Positions 47,601-60,700 of a stretch of 64,000 bases of DNA are shown in pieces (positions within the stretch are counted from its first letter, which is position 1; every line of letters starts with the position of its first letter). The stretch spans positions 3,861,501-3,925,500 of the forward strand of contig NC_061778.1 of NCBI RefSeq assembly GCF_022458985.1, read 5' to 3'. The stretch comes from Mugil cephalus. Lineage: Eukaryota > Chordata > Actinopteri > Mugiliformes > Mugilidae. The position numbers were made by a program, and so were the translations under genes. The notes beneath the pieces were generated by a model that did not search any database, was not told the DNA's origin, and saw only the letters and a program-made list of their open reading frames with translations.

Positions 47601-50316
47601 ATTAACTAAAAACGACGGGCACAAGAAATGCACAAGTTTTCCATCACACTGAATATAAACCACTTAATCACACATTCTTTTCTTTTGTTATTTAAAACCA
47701 ACTGTGTCCTGTGCTGATTCCAGCCACGCAGGTAACTTTTTAGTGACGCGTTACTCTGATCTGACCACGTTTTTTTTTTTTATTTTCCAGTAACCAGTAA
47801 TCTAACGCGTTACTATTTCCAAACCTGTAATCAGATTAAAGTTACTTATCAAAGTCAATGTGCCTTAATATTTTCCCATTTTCGTGAGTAAAAAGGAAAA
47901 ATATTTTTGCGGGAGTGACGTCACACATGCGACAAGTCACGTTTTTAGCATGAGAACAACTCGCGTGCAGAGACACAAACGTAAACAACAATGGAGGAGA
48001 GGAGAGGAGGGAGATTGGCGTTTTCTAGGTGGAAATACCGCCGCTGTTTTGAGTTTGTGTCGGCTAAAGAAAACAAGCTTCAAAAACACAAGATGGAGTT
48101 TAAAGAAAGAGTCGCACCTAACGCAGGAAGCCCCCCCCCACCACCACCCAAACAACAAAACCTGGACTTTGGTGCAAAACCAGTAAGTAGGGGAAGAGTT
48201 GCAGAAGTTGGTCGGGCAGTGTGTTGTGGAGGAAATGCTGCCTCTTTAATTAAAAAAAAACAAACAAACAAACATGTGTTTTTGTTAACTGGTAAAACTG
48301 TTAAAATGCACTTCCATTGTCATGTAATCGGATTACGTTTTAAAAGGTAACCATGGCAACACTGGTTAATTCCAGTTTTTCAGGTGGACCTTTTAAATTA
48401 TAATAAATAAAATATATAAATATATAAAAACAGTAATTCTGTATTATCTCCAAGTTATTGATGAACATTATGATGTAAAGAATTATACCAACATAAAGTA
48501 CAATGGAAAACTTTAAATGTTTTTTTTTTTTTATGAGTCTGTCCATGTTAATTATTTTTCCCATTTTATATTTCTGCTTTCTTCTTGTGTCTAGGGGAGA
48601 GACATATGTGATGTGAAGTCACGTTTTCGGCATGAGGACAACTCACGCTTAATACCACGCAGCAACAGCGACACACAAACGTAAACAACAACGGAGGGAG
48701 GGAGAGAGATGAGCGTCTACGAGCTGGAAACACCACCACTGGAGGAGTGGTTAGAGTCACAGGTTCGTCATCCCGAAAAATAAATACACAAATAAATAAA
48801 AACTCAAATTAAAAGTCTCTAAATTAAGAATTTGGAGCAAAAAAACTGGTAAACTGGGGAGAGCTGAAGAAGCTGGTTGGCAGCATTCTGTTTTTGGTGG
48901 TGAGGTGGGGGGGCAGCTGCTGAATGTAACTTATAAAGTAACTTGTAATCTAACTTAGTTACTTTTAAAATCAAGTAATCGGTAACTAAGTTACTGTTTA
49001 AGGCAGTAATCACTAATTGGAGTGTTTTTTCAAGGTAATTGTGGCAACACTGCTCGTGACAGACAGTAAAGTTTATCTTATCTTATCTTATCTTATCTTA
49101 TAACATGTCATGTAGTTGAGTGTAAAATAAATGAATGATCATAAATTAATGGAGTGAAACAAAAGCCACACAAAAATCAAACCCTTAAACCAAGTGCGTT
49201 TTCTTTATACGTGAAACAATAATAATTTGTGAGTAATTGCCGGCACATAACTACATATGACCTGACAGCAAACCTCGGTTTTGGACTCTCTCTCTGAAAA
49301 GAAACCCCCATTTGTCATTATTTAAAATTTTCTACAAAGGCCACTTCTGAACCGTGTACACCAAGACGACAAGGCAAATAAACTGCGAAGGCCTGCAGCC
49401 TGGAATATGAACCAAATGGACGTCTTTATATATACATTTATATTATGGTGTGACTGCTAAATGTCAACAATAATCTCCCTGTAATTTAAAACCGGTCGTT
49501 CGGGGTGAAGCGAGCGATTCCAGTCAAGTGTCGAACTGTCTGCCAGGACAGGACGCACACACTCACGGTGTGAGATTGTCCATTGTGTAATAATAATAAA
49601 CGGAGAGCACATGCTGATGGACAGTGAGGGCCTGCTTTATTTGTCCGTGCAGAGGATTAGAGATGAACAGGTGGATTTTGCCAAAGAGGGAGAGACAGAG
49701 AGAGGTGTAAGAATATGATTCTATAAACGTTTCTTTTTTAGATTTTAGTGTAATACTGTAATCACGAGGATCCACCGTGACGCCAGCATCAGATAAAACG
49801 AAGGGAGATGTAAACCAGATGTAACATGAAGCACAAAGACATGAAACTCCGGCTCAGACCTGAATCATAACTTGGCTTTGACAACTAACATCTCGTCATT
49901 CTGGCAAAAAAACAAAACAAAAAAAAAACACACACATCTGGGACAGATTATATGATACAGTGTGTTTCTCGGAGTGATATCACTCGTCTCAGAGTTGGAG
50001 CGCTGATCTGAGACGGTGCTCCTCTTCGCTCTCTGCTAAATCGACAGCGTCATGAGCTGCGCTGCAGATAAATCTCAAAGAATAAATAAGCGCACGGTCA
50101 TCATTTGATACATCCTCAACCACAACCTGCAGCCAAACGTAGGAAGAGCATTAAAACAGAGTGCGGATCAATAACCTCCATTAACAGCAAAAACATATTC
50201 AACCCTGACCCTGGTCTCTAATGTAAAAGGAGGAAGGAGGAGGGAATGAGTGCAGGCCTACCATATTTCCTGAGGAAGCCTCGATGAACCCCCGCCGTGT
50301 TCATGTCTGTGGTCAT
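44694..50316 (-). CDS. PH-domain protein, 301 aa, not named
   Basis: Exons: 50316-50262, 47133-46875, 46661-46628, 46537-46336, 45049-44694; all phases agree. Residues about 8-116 form a pleckstrin homology domain: HRGFLRKYGGFMFKQWKEKY, then YLVLTMEGSLLVCRDAE, a CCFALILPQNKFLLLLS strand pair, and the closing helix LWLKLIRKVRE with the conserved Trp. This helix appears only if exon 2 ends TGC-AA before GTGGGT, which is why I chose that donor. After it comes a Ser/Pro/Arg-rich linker, a mildly hydrophobic patch (AVCLLMGGAAASSALGYL), and an acidic, Phe-rich tail with HFNSFDFEGDSDFDAF. PH domains commonly bind phosphoinositides or proteins; partners are unknown. Exon 4 could end 12 bases earlier (46348) in the same phase. 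A second Met at 50304 is possible. Divergent from axl. Confidence 0.83.
47730..48370. repeat. Dispersed repeat ending in GCAACACTG (copy 2)
   Basis: Contains TAACGCGTTACT, a CpG-containing block with GTGACGTCACAC and CACAAACGTAAACAACAA, and ends GGTAACCATGGCAACACTG. ATTCCAG occurs on both sides and may be a target duplication. The inside block is shared with copy 3. Confidence 0.6.
48540..49060. repeat. Dispersed repeat ending in GCAACACTG (copy 3)
   Basis: Same block as copy 2 (GAAGTCACGTTTT, GGCATGAGGACAACTC, CACAAACGTAAACAACAA), then a G-run followed by CAGCTGCTGAATGTAAC as in copy 1, ending GTGGCAACACTG. Confidence 0.6.
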
Positions 50317-53300
50317 CACCGCAGCGGAAAGTGAAATGAGAGGCAGAACGTTTGATGCAGAAAAATAGGATAAGAGGGGGAGAGAGGGAGGGAGAGAGAG
50401 AACAACATAATCCCCCACTATTTAGGCCTTCCCTCCTTAAACCCATGCTGCTGTGAGTGGAATTGGAAGCCATCCCCGCTTATGTACACGTAAATATCAT
50501 ATGCACATAAGAGGCCCAAATAATCTTAGCAGCGATGGATAAATCCAACGAGAAACATCCCATCCCATCTCATTAGTTTCCTCCGTTGGCCGTCAGCAGA
50601 CGTCACGCTGGACGTTTCCATACTGCACAAGTTTAAGCCTCCATTTTCTGTCCCACACTCAACATATGGGAGATTTACTGTAGCTTATCATTAAACTGTC
50701 GTCGGACCCTGTAACTTGGTGTGGCTCTGCGCCCTTGGACGGCCTCCCAGCCAGGGCTTGGATCGCCCTCCCGCTCTGGCAGATTAAAACAGAGGGATTA
50801 TCTTTCCCCGCACAGCTGGAGGCCTGTTGTCAGGCTCGTGTGGATAGCCCCAACCAAGACTTTAATCTGTCCAGACCCGGGATGTGTGGCCCGAGAGAAG
50901 CAGCAACCTCCAAGATATTAACTGCTTTTCCATGTCATAAATCCCAGCGGGATTAAATGTTACTCATTCTATTGTTTGGCATTTTCTTGTCACTGTTTTA
51001 GAATAAGATTATGTAAGAGCAGAGACTTTTCAGGCCTCAGTCAAACGGGTCCCACGTTCAGATATGATGGCTGCATATTAAGCATGGCTGTAGGACTGGG
51101 TGAACTGGGTGCAACTGAGAGTTGGGTGAAGATGTAAAAGTCCAAAAATTGAACCAACAGAACCAAAAACAGGTGCTGTGTGTTGTTTTTTTTGTTTGTT
51201 TGTTTTTTTGAGGGTGACCAGACACCCCTGATTTCTTGGGACAGTCCCTGTTTTGGATGACCTGTCCCCCGGCTACACCTGCCCCCGAATATGTCCGCAT
51301 TTTTAGCTTTTTATGAATAAGGGAAAAAAATGTTGCACGCAGACTACAGTTATTACGGTAACTGGTTGCGTTGCTATTGACGTTACAGACAGTTTAAATA
51401 TGTTTAAATATGAATAAATCTATAAAACCGTAAATGTCCCTGTTTCTTTATTTCATCTTGATAACATTTAATTTTTTTTTTTTTATTATTGACCAGATTT
51501 CCACATCAGCAGGTAGTGCTAACATGGGACCATGCAAACCTGTTTTACCACTTATTCTACAATATTTACTCATCATTATATTAAAATAGTCCATCCTTAG
51601 TCAATCTACTGCATTAATTCCTCTCAACCAGTAGAAAATGCTGTGAACATGTGATTATGCATGAAAAAAAAATACCGTAATATACTGTGATACTGTCAGA
51701 ATTTAGAAAAATACCGCAATATACATTTTTGTTATTTATACCGCCCAGCTCAACATGGCTGACTGATATAAATAAAATAAGAAATTACACCTCTAACAAA
51801 ACAAAGCAGAGTAGAGGTCACGTTTGCGGAGAGGAACCCACTGAACCCACCCAGACTCATTCATTCACTCGGCTTAAATGTGAGACTTCTGGAAGGAACA
51901 GTTTTCTGATTTCAATCTTCCAGCTGCACTCAACAAACATTTCAAGCAAAAAAAAAAAAAAAAAGAAAAGAAAGAAAGAAAGAAAGACTACATGTGAAAA
52001 GAGCCCGGTCTGTTTGAAGCGTATTCTTGTTTTTTGAACTCCGTTCTGGGATTTCATTCCCAGTTATGACCTGCTCCGTTTGCAGTTCACGACGATCACA
52101 AATGGTTCCAACGAGGAGCTGTGAAAAGCCAAGCGATGATGGAAAAAGCAGATCATGGTCCAAATACTCACTGAGGCTTTGTGTTTATTGTGAAAGCAAA
52201 ATAAAGGTGTGTATATACTGTATGTATATATATTTATTTCTTTCTGATATTATATAGATATAAAAATATCTTGCACGCAAAGTTTGTGCAACAAAACCTT
52301 CTTCTGGAAGTATGTGGATAAAAAAACCTGTGCTATTCTGGTTGCACACAAAAAGAATCTGTGCACACAGTATGTAAATTAATATCTTGAGTGCACTTTG
52401 TGATGTTTCCATTCTTTAACTGACACATAATATCTTCTGACTTTGTTTTCCACTTGCAGTGAAAGAGCTTTGTCACCAACAGGGGGCAGCAGAGCCTTCA
52501 ACTTCAGGCAGACATGGTGCGATGGTTCTTTTCAAGGCATCAACAGGTTGAGGGAAGCAGTTTTTTTTAATTTATTTTTTTTTCCTACAAATTTTCTTTG
52601 GCTGTGCAATTATATGACGATGAAGGAGAACAAGGGGATGTTAGCTTATCATTAGCACCCCGGGTGTAGCTGGGAGAGCAGCGGGAACTTGTTTCCCATG
52701 TTTCGCAGCCAACAGGTCGTCTCTTTCCAAACGAACAGGTTGTTTTGTTTAGCAGACATTTGAGACTAGCGGGGATGCTAGCGCCGCGCTCTTCCTTTGT
52801 GACTGAACAGAGTAGCTGCCGTCTGTGGATTTTGCACAGGTGTTTTATAAGTGGGAAAAATACATTTTTTTTTTTTTTTAAATCGTGGTGGATTTTGGTG
52901 ACACAGAGTCCTGAGGCCCATCCCCCTCAGAACCCAAACATTCACTCCTTCCAGGCCGATGCAGCCCCAAAAACTTTGTGTTTTGGAGTAGAACACCCCT
53001 CTTTCTTGTACAGGACCCCCTCTGTGACCCTCTTCCCTCCCTCTCACTGCTTCTATCTGGGAGCAGAGAGAAGCACCATTGCTCAAGCTCCTTTTTTGAA
53101 AAGGGAGCATATACAATGGGGTCTTTCTCAGTCCCTCTCTGTCTCCATTAAAGACCCTGGGAACACAACACTGTCCACAGAGCCACTCTTAAAGGGCCAG
53201 TGGGACCAGAGTCCTCGCAACCTGAGTTCCAGCACCTCCCATCGTTTTCATGGGAAAAAAAAAAAACGAGGAATATACTCAGCAAATCAATTATTCATGA

Positions 53301-54731
53301 ATGGTATGTGAACTCTGCAGGGTTTTCTCCCAGGCAACGAGCACCAGCATCACCTCCGTCCTAACACACACACACACACATATATATGTGTATACACACA
53401 CACCTCAGACATCACAGTCTGCAGCAGCAAAACAAACCAGATTGTAATCAGGGACATTTATTTAGACTAAAGCTGATTCAGGGTGTTTAGACTGAAACCG
53501 CATGTCCAGATGCATTCCCAGACAGTTTGGTGACATAACCCTGTTTATGTGGATTATTTCTGAAAAAACATTTTTCGTCTCTTCTGTTTTCTCATCTTCA
53601 GCTGCTTATAATAAAACTTTAATACATCCGATTATATTAAAAAAAAAGGGGTCGAAATATTTGATTTAAAACAGTTTGCAGCAGGTTAATAAAATTCCAG
53701 TGTTTCAGATCTTAACAGGTTAATCTCAAGAGGATTTTACATTTATATTTATATAACCTCTACAAATTATTTAATCACTTCATTATTATTTAGCCATAGC
53801 ATAGGCTAGAAAGCAGAAAAAATCCATTTAAATAGGACTAAAAAAAAGATTATGCTGCAATAAAAACAAGCAGTACACGTGCAAATAAATTATGGAGCCC
53901 AACCTGACACCAGAATGAGAATCTGTTTGGGGAGAGGTTAAACAAATAGAGGCGTTTTTAATTCACTGCGCCTCGTTTATTAGCGCTGATTTACTTTCTG
54001 TCCGGATAAAAACGTGATCGATTAACACCAAAAGCCCAAAGCCCAGGTCTGTGACAACTGTTTCAAGCGGGAAAACCCTTTGATTTACGGCAGCTATTTA
54101 CAACTTCTGGGGATCCGTGCGTAATTAAAAAGCGAATGGGGGATTGTGTTGAGACAATCAGCATGCCGCAGGGTTTCTCACATCCTTTTGAGAAAAGGAG
54201 GGAGACTGCGGAGAAGGAGGAGGAGGCGGAGGAGGAGGAGGTGGAGGAGGGTGGAAAGAACTTGAGTTGAGGAATTTGAATCCTGGTTGAAGGGGGTGAG
54301 AGGGGAAAGAGAGCCAGGGGAATGTCTGAGGGAGTCTGAGGGAACCGGTGGTCAGGAGAAAGAGACTTTGGACGGCAGACTAGCAGGAAAGACTGGTTTA
54401 AGAATAATCTCTCGGTTCATAGTTGCAGTTTCAACTTTGGACAACTTCATCAGCGGAATTAAAGTTTCGCGTTTTGCTGTGAACGCTACAACTCCAGCAG
54501 GAATCAACCAAAACAACGACCGCGTAAGAGGAAACACCAAGACGCTTCTTTTTTTTTTTTTCCTTCTACTTCTTCACAGTTTGTGTCCTTGAAAGAAACC
54601 AAAAAAGCAGAACTGAAACGAGCTGCTTTGGTCTCATCTGAGGATAATTTTCAGCATCTGCTCATCAGTCAGAAGTTTTACTACAACGCGCAAACTTCGA
54701 GCTGCGGAGATGCGCCGGTGATGTTTCCGAG
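50317..54731. other. Divergent intergenic region between the PH gene and axl
   Basis: About 4.4 kb between outward-pointing genes, so it carries both promoters. It holds the TAGGGTGACC repeat at 51.21 kb, (TA)n near 52.2 kb, (CA)n at 53.36-53.40 kb and a GGA-rich tract at 54.2-54.26 kb just before axl. Open frames here, including a 188-codon one at 52745, have no recognisable domain. Confidence 0.6.
51211..51655 (+). repeat. TAGGGTGACC-type dispersed repeat, copy 1
   Basis: Starts AGGGTGACCAGACACCCCTG. Aligns along its length with the reverse complement of 60596-61004 (shared GGATGACCTGTCCCCCGGCT, TATTACGGTA, GTTTAAATATGAATAAAT and TAGATTGACTAAGGATGG, some read in reverse). Non-coding; probably a non-autonomous DNA transposon. 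Confidence 0.65.
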
Positions 54732-57700
54732 ATGACCGCTTTCCACAAGAAACTCGTTCTCAGAGGTGATCTGCTACCAAGACGAACCATGAGCGGCTCT
54801 GGCTGTTCGCTTCTCATCCTCGTCGGCGTTTTTTCGTGTTTGAATCCAGCATCCGCCGGAGCACTGACAGGTAAGGTTTAACCGAGACCGATCAGTTAAA
54901 GCAGCAGCTTCGTATCCAGCCTTAGTGTCGTTTCTTAACCTCAGTGCGTAATGAGCAATTAGCCCAGTCAGCTTTCTGCTCCTAACTCGTTAAATCAATT
55001 TGCTTTGGGGTGACGAGTTTAACCACAGCTGGAGAGAGCCTTCAACATCTGGCCGACATGAAGAAAGTCTTTATACTGCTAATAAAAAAAAAATCCATTA
55101 AAACAAGGTGATCAAAGAAAACAAGCAAATAGTTACTGCTTCATTGAGCCCAGTTCTGAAAATCAAAGTCACTTTATTGTGCTGGTGCTGTGGTGAAAGG
55201 AGTTGTTTAACTGATTGTTTAACAAGACAGCTGAAAGGTCATGTTGTTGTTTTTTTTGTAGATTAAATGTAACATGAATCTAAATCTTTACTCTTGCTGG
55301 GAACTCATCCAAAGACGCCAGGTACATCCAGACCAGGATTCCCACCGGTCATGACTTTTCCAGCTGTGGAATGTGAAAGATGTACAACTGCTGCTGCGGG
55401 CAAGGACGAGGCTTAAGAGTGTCTCCCATCCTGTGGTGGGGGGAAGTAGAAAATACTTTGAATTTCACTCCTTGGGCATATGTGCAAAAGAGAAAGCTTG
55501 TTTCTGTATTGATTATTATCTGCACTAGTGCACCACAACCCTGTTTGTCGTCTTTCAGAATCTGTTTTGATGGGGTTGGGGTGGGGGGGCTCTGTGCATG
55601 TCAGCTCATGTGTTTTGACCATCATGGTCACACGGTCTCTCTGGGAGCTGCACCCTCAGTGGATGCATGACCTGGAGACGTAGCTGGATGTGATTTAGTG
55701 ATGCGTTCAGAGGAGAATATTTCCTGATGTCTCAGTTCCTATTTGGATTTGGTGATGGCTGCGGCCCAGGAGTGAGGGGATGTGAAGGATGAGGAGCGGA
55801 TTATGTGAGCGAATGCTCTGGTTTGTGAGTCAGAGCCCGTCTGACTCAGAGACTCGAGCTCCCAGATGATGGATGGGGTACGGGGGGGGTGTGGGGGTGT
55901 TCAAGAGCGGAGGAGAAAGAGTTCGGAGGGGAGGTGGCAAAATGTGTAGCGATGAATCCGAAGAATGGCATGAAAAGGAGGAAAAGGGTAAAAGGCGCGG
56001 CGGCAGCGGCGGTGAATGGAGATACCAAAAGCCAGGAGGATAAAGGAGGGAGTGAGAGGAGGACAAATGGTTAGACTGTGTCGGGTATTTTTGGTATGTG
56101 CACGTCCACTGACATTTAACATCTGAGCACTTTCATCAGGAGGGAGTGGGAGTAGTGGTTCGGCTGGAAGGAGGGAGATGATGAAAAAAAAAGTGGGGGG
56201 ACCTCAAGGGAATCCAGGAAACAAAAGGGAGGAGATGGAGTAGCTAAGTACAAATGAATCAGTGGAGACAGGCCACACACACACGTACACCACGGTCTGC
56301 TCGCTCTGCCTTCTAATAAAAGGTTTACAAGCTTATTATTATGTGAATGTAGCAAAAAGGAAAAAAAAGATACAGAGAAAGAAAGTAGGGCTGTTTTTAT
56401 TCAGAGTGGCTCCGAGGAGGAGGAGGAAAAAGAAAAAGCTAAGCCAGGGTCACTTGAAAGAGCTCAGCCAAGCTTAAAAATAAAGGGAGGGATGACTTTT
56501 TACACCGAGAGAGCAGAGACACAGAGAGGAGGCCCCTTCATTTATTCACTCACACTCCCACAGCAAAGCTTTCAGGAGAACGTGAGGTGTTTTACATGCA
56601 CATCAAGATCTCGATGTGTCACAGTGAAACGAGGCGGCGTTTGAAACGTTTCTCAGGAGCTGCTGAATTATGTTTTTTTCTTTTCGTTTGCTGTTTGGGT
56701 GAGACGGGTTCTGCTGGAATCCTCCGGGGTCACGGTGAAGGGGCCGAAGGTTGGAGGTTGACTGTGACTCGCGGGGTGGCGGCGGCGGCGGCGGCGGCTC
56801 GACAAGCCTGAGAAAATCTTCACAGGCGTCACTCAGATTGTCGTAGTCCAGCTGTAGTTGTTGTGCTTTTGCTCTCAGCTGGGGGTGCTTTGCACACATT
56901 TTTTCGATGGTTGCGACACTTTATTTCCTCCTAAGAAGTCTGAAAAAAAAAAGAAGAAGTTTACACTCATCACAGTTATGATGACTTTCTGTTCAACATT
57001 TTCAGAATTTAGAGCTTCGTTCTGATCACTGTTCTCTAGCGCTGAGCAACAGGAGCAGGCGTCCTCTGACAAGAAGCCTTTGTCCTGGTATCAGTGCTTG
57101 TCCTTCCCAGGTCAGAGTACACCTGTGTGGGATAAATAAACATTTATCATGATTAATTAAGAAGTAAACACCATAAGTCATGGGTCTTCAACAGGGGGTC
57201 CGCCGAGGGGTGCAAAATCTTTTGGTTGATTAGACATTTTTTATGTATTTTTCTTAATTTTCCGCAACAAATTTAAATTTCTTAAAATATACATTAACAT
57301 TAAACCATTTTACTAATGAGATAAATGGAGGCAGAAAACCTGTGTATTATTTGCATAGCTTAATATTGAATGCAAACATGATAATAATGATACATATTTA
57401 TAAATGGCACTAGGCCGAGGTTAATATAGAACACATATAGGTAGGAGCTCCCGACTTAATCTCTCATTAATTTGAGGGTTTTAAGGTATAGGAGCCAAGT
57501 GCAGGACCAAAGGAGATGACGCCGGGGTGCAAACAAAATGTGGCATGGAGAGGAAATAAAAAAACACGGCGATGTGACGATAAAGTGGAGACAAAACCCA
57601 ATAAGCAATCAAAGGAAAAGGCAGGGAGTAACACCAAACAGGAAACGAAGAAACTTAACAAAATAAAACAGGAAACTCAAAACATGGATAGAATCATTGC

Positions 57701-60700
57701 AGGTTATTATTTAAATGTTTAGGTCATTGGTGAGATAAAAAGTCTCTTGGTGTGGTTCTGGTTTTTATATCACTAAACTGAATAAAACTTTGGGTTCAAA
57801 CTGTTGTTTGGGCCAAATAGCCTTGAGTTGCGGTGGAGTTATTCAACAACCAAACTAAACAATCATTAACATGTTCAGTGTTTTTCTCTTAATTCTGGAA
57901 AACTATTAGTTATTTAAAGGCGTCATTCGCTCGTGTTTTTTTTTTCACCTGCTGGCTGCAAATGTTTGTGTAACTCGAACATCTTAAAGGCAAAAGATAT
58001 ACGAGTCAAAGTCCAACATCTATCCAGCGTTTTATGAGTTCAGCACAGTCTCAGATCAGAAAATATAACAGCATGAAATAGGTTTTAATATTTGGTGTAA
58101 AAACTGACCCATTGTCCCTTTTTTTAAATTTTTTTTCCTCTCTCACAGTCAAAGATTTGGAGTTTGTACGGAGTCCCGACACCATCGTCTCCTCCCAGGG
58201 CAAACCCGTAACGATGCAGTGCAGCCTGAAGGGTAAAGGGGGCGAGGACGAGGACCCTCCCGATGTGGTCTGGTACAAAGACAGTAATCCACTCCCATAC
58301 GCAGACACCAACCAGTTCCAACTTCCCACCGACAGCAACGGCTGGATAATCATGAGCACACTCAGGTAAGAGGTGATTTTCTGCTACACTTCTACAGTTG
58401 CTTTTCTTTTTTTGTTCGAGTCAATCCTTTCGATTTAACGGGATTTAAGGATTTCAAGCTGTTGTGAGGCTGTTGTGAGGCAGCCACTCCTGGCGTGCGT
58501 CAACACATCTCCTCATCTGTGATGATTGCATGCATTTCCGGTTCCTACGCCTTATTTTTCTCCTCGCCGAACCAGTCTTGTTGCTGGATTAAGTCACTAT
58601 GTCGGCTTCCAGCCAGTGTTGAGAAAGAAAAAAGTTTGTTATAAATGATATCATCCAAGGAAAATCCCATGTGTCTCTCCAGCTGGAGGTTCGTGTTTTA
58701 TATTCTGGTATGACAGGAGGAGAAAATATGGATGGTTTTTCATGTCTTGATCTAAATTACAACCATTCCTCTTTATAAAACAGAATTGAGGAGGTGCGGC
58801 TCCTCGACATGGGCTCCTATAAATGTGCTGTCACATCAGGAGGAAACCAGACTTTTTCTGAGGAGGGAAAAATTCAGCTGGAGGGTGAGTTCAGCTACAA
58901 AAATAAGCAACTTTCCTCTGAGGGCCACCGTCGTATTTGGATTGTTTAGGGAGAGTGAAAGACCCTGACTCAGCTGATTCTCTCCTCAGGCCTTCCCCAT
59001 TTCTCTGTGGGGCCCCGGGACATGTCTGTGGTGGCTAATGTGTCTCTGAGCCTGAGCTGCGTGGCCCACGGCCCTCCGGAGCCCGTCAGGGTCATCTGGC
59101 TGCAGGACGGAGCTCCACTCAACTCACTGTCGGACCCTGTGGCCCTGTCGCCCTCCACGCTCAACCTCACAGGTATCATCCGTCACTCTCACACCAGTTA
59201 AAACATATCACCTCAGTCGGCTCCTCCAGGGCTCACGCTTTCCACTAATGAACCCGACAACTGATTGTTTTGTCCATTTTTATCCATAAGATATGAAAAA
59301 TATTACATTTAATGGTAACATTTTAATAGTTCCCCCACAAATTAAATTAATTTAAAATGCAATGGTGACAGTCAGACACTAGGCCCCGCCCCTATTGGCT
59401 GCTGAGCCAATCAAAATGCCGCACATTATATTATACACTCGGCCAAGACCTTATTCAGTCTCCAGGTGAAATCCAGACACACGCCGCTATGTTTATGTCA
59501 GGTATGTTTAGGTTTACGCCAGTTGCACGGTCATATATGACCTGTGCATTATTTGAACAGCTTAATACTTAATGATATTTATAAGGAGCACGAGTTTAAT
59601 ACAGAGCACATGCACTCGCTTGCCACTTTATTAGGTACACCTGTTCAATTGCTTGTTAACACAAATAGCAAATCAGGAGACAAGTTCAAACCGAGCATAT
59701 GTCAATATGGACCAAAACCTCATATATCCATATTGAAAGTACGACACCAAGAATGAAGGCAGTTCTGAAGGCAAAAGGGGGTCCAACCTTTTACTTATTT
59801 GCTCATCAGTTTGGGCGTCCTTGTCCTGAAAAACGTTGAAGACTCCTGGGTTAGATCAATGAATTGTGAGTTGATTGATTATTGCAACCTGATTCAAACA
59901 CTACACAGAAATAGATTCTTCCAAATCCCTTCTTCCACGGCTCTAACAAAACCACCAAATAACTGCCCTCCCTTAAAGGGAGGAGGGGGGGGTGATGGTT
60001 GGCACAGTTCCAGCGGATCCATTGAGGACGTGCCTCGTGGTTGGGTGAGCAAACTCAGAGCAGCAGGCACGAGAAAGACAGAGTCGGGAGATGGAAAATT
60101 AACGTGCCGAGGGACGGAGTGGGATAAAAGAAAGGAGAGGAAAGAGGAGCGTTTTTTGCTTGTGCTTGAATGTGAGCCACAGCTGCCTGCCAGATAGCTG
60201 GCCCGCGCTACAGTCCGGCGGTAGGGGTATGGGCTGAGCCGGGTGAGTCAGACGGAAGGAGGGAGCGTTCGGTTGATGGGTCTGGTTTGACTCATCGGAG
60301 CAGGCCGCCTGGTCCCGACCAGAATCCGTTTTGCCGGTAACCCACACTCACATCTCTGGAATGGACAGCTGCTCTGGCAGACTACGGGTCCAGACCACGA
60401 GTCCAGACCACGAGTGCAGACCACGGCACAAAACACAAATAATCCTTCAAGAAGCTCATAAAGAGAATGGAGGCATGAAGCACATGCAACACCCAAAAAA
60501 TGTCAAGTATGAGGTTGTAGTTTTTTATAGTTTTATTGTTTAATATAAATGTCGAGAATTCGTCCCGTCTTCTACAAGTGTTTTCTGGTTTCACAGTCAC
60601 GTGTTCACATCATTTTCTACTGGTTGAGAGAGGAATTAATGCAGTAGATTGACTAAGGATGGATTATTTTACTGTTATGATGAGTAAATATTGTAGAATA

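Larger units (their letters stand above)
47134..50261. other. Intron 1 of the PH-domain gene
   Basis: A/T-rich. Holds (TA)n at 47.34-47.38 kb and two copies of the GCAACACTG-ended repeat. No nested gene seen. Confidence 0.6.

Noticed and set aside
52745-53311. 188-codon plus-strand frame between the PH gene and axl
   Set aside because: Contains poly-Phe and poly-Lys from homopolymers, with no domain and no splice context.
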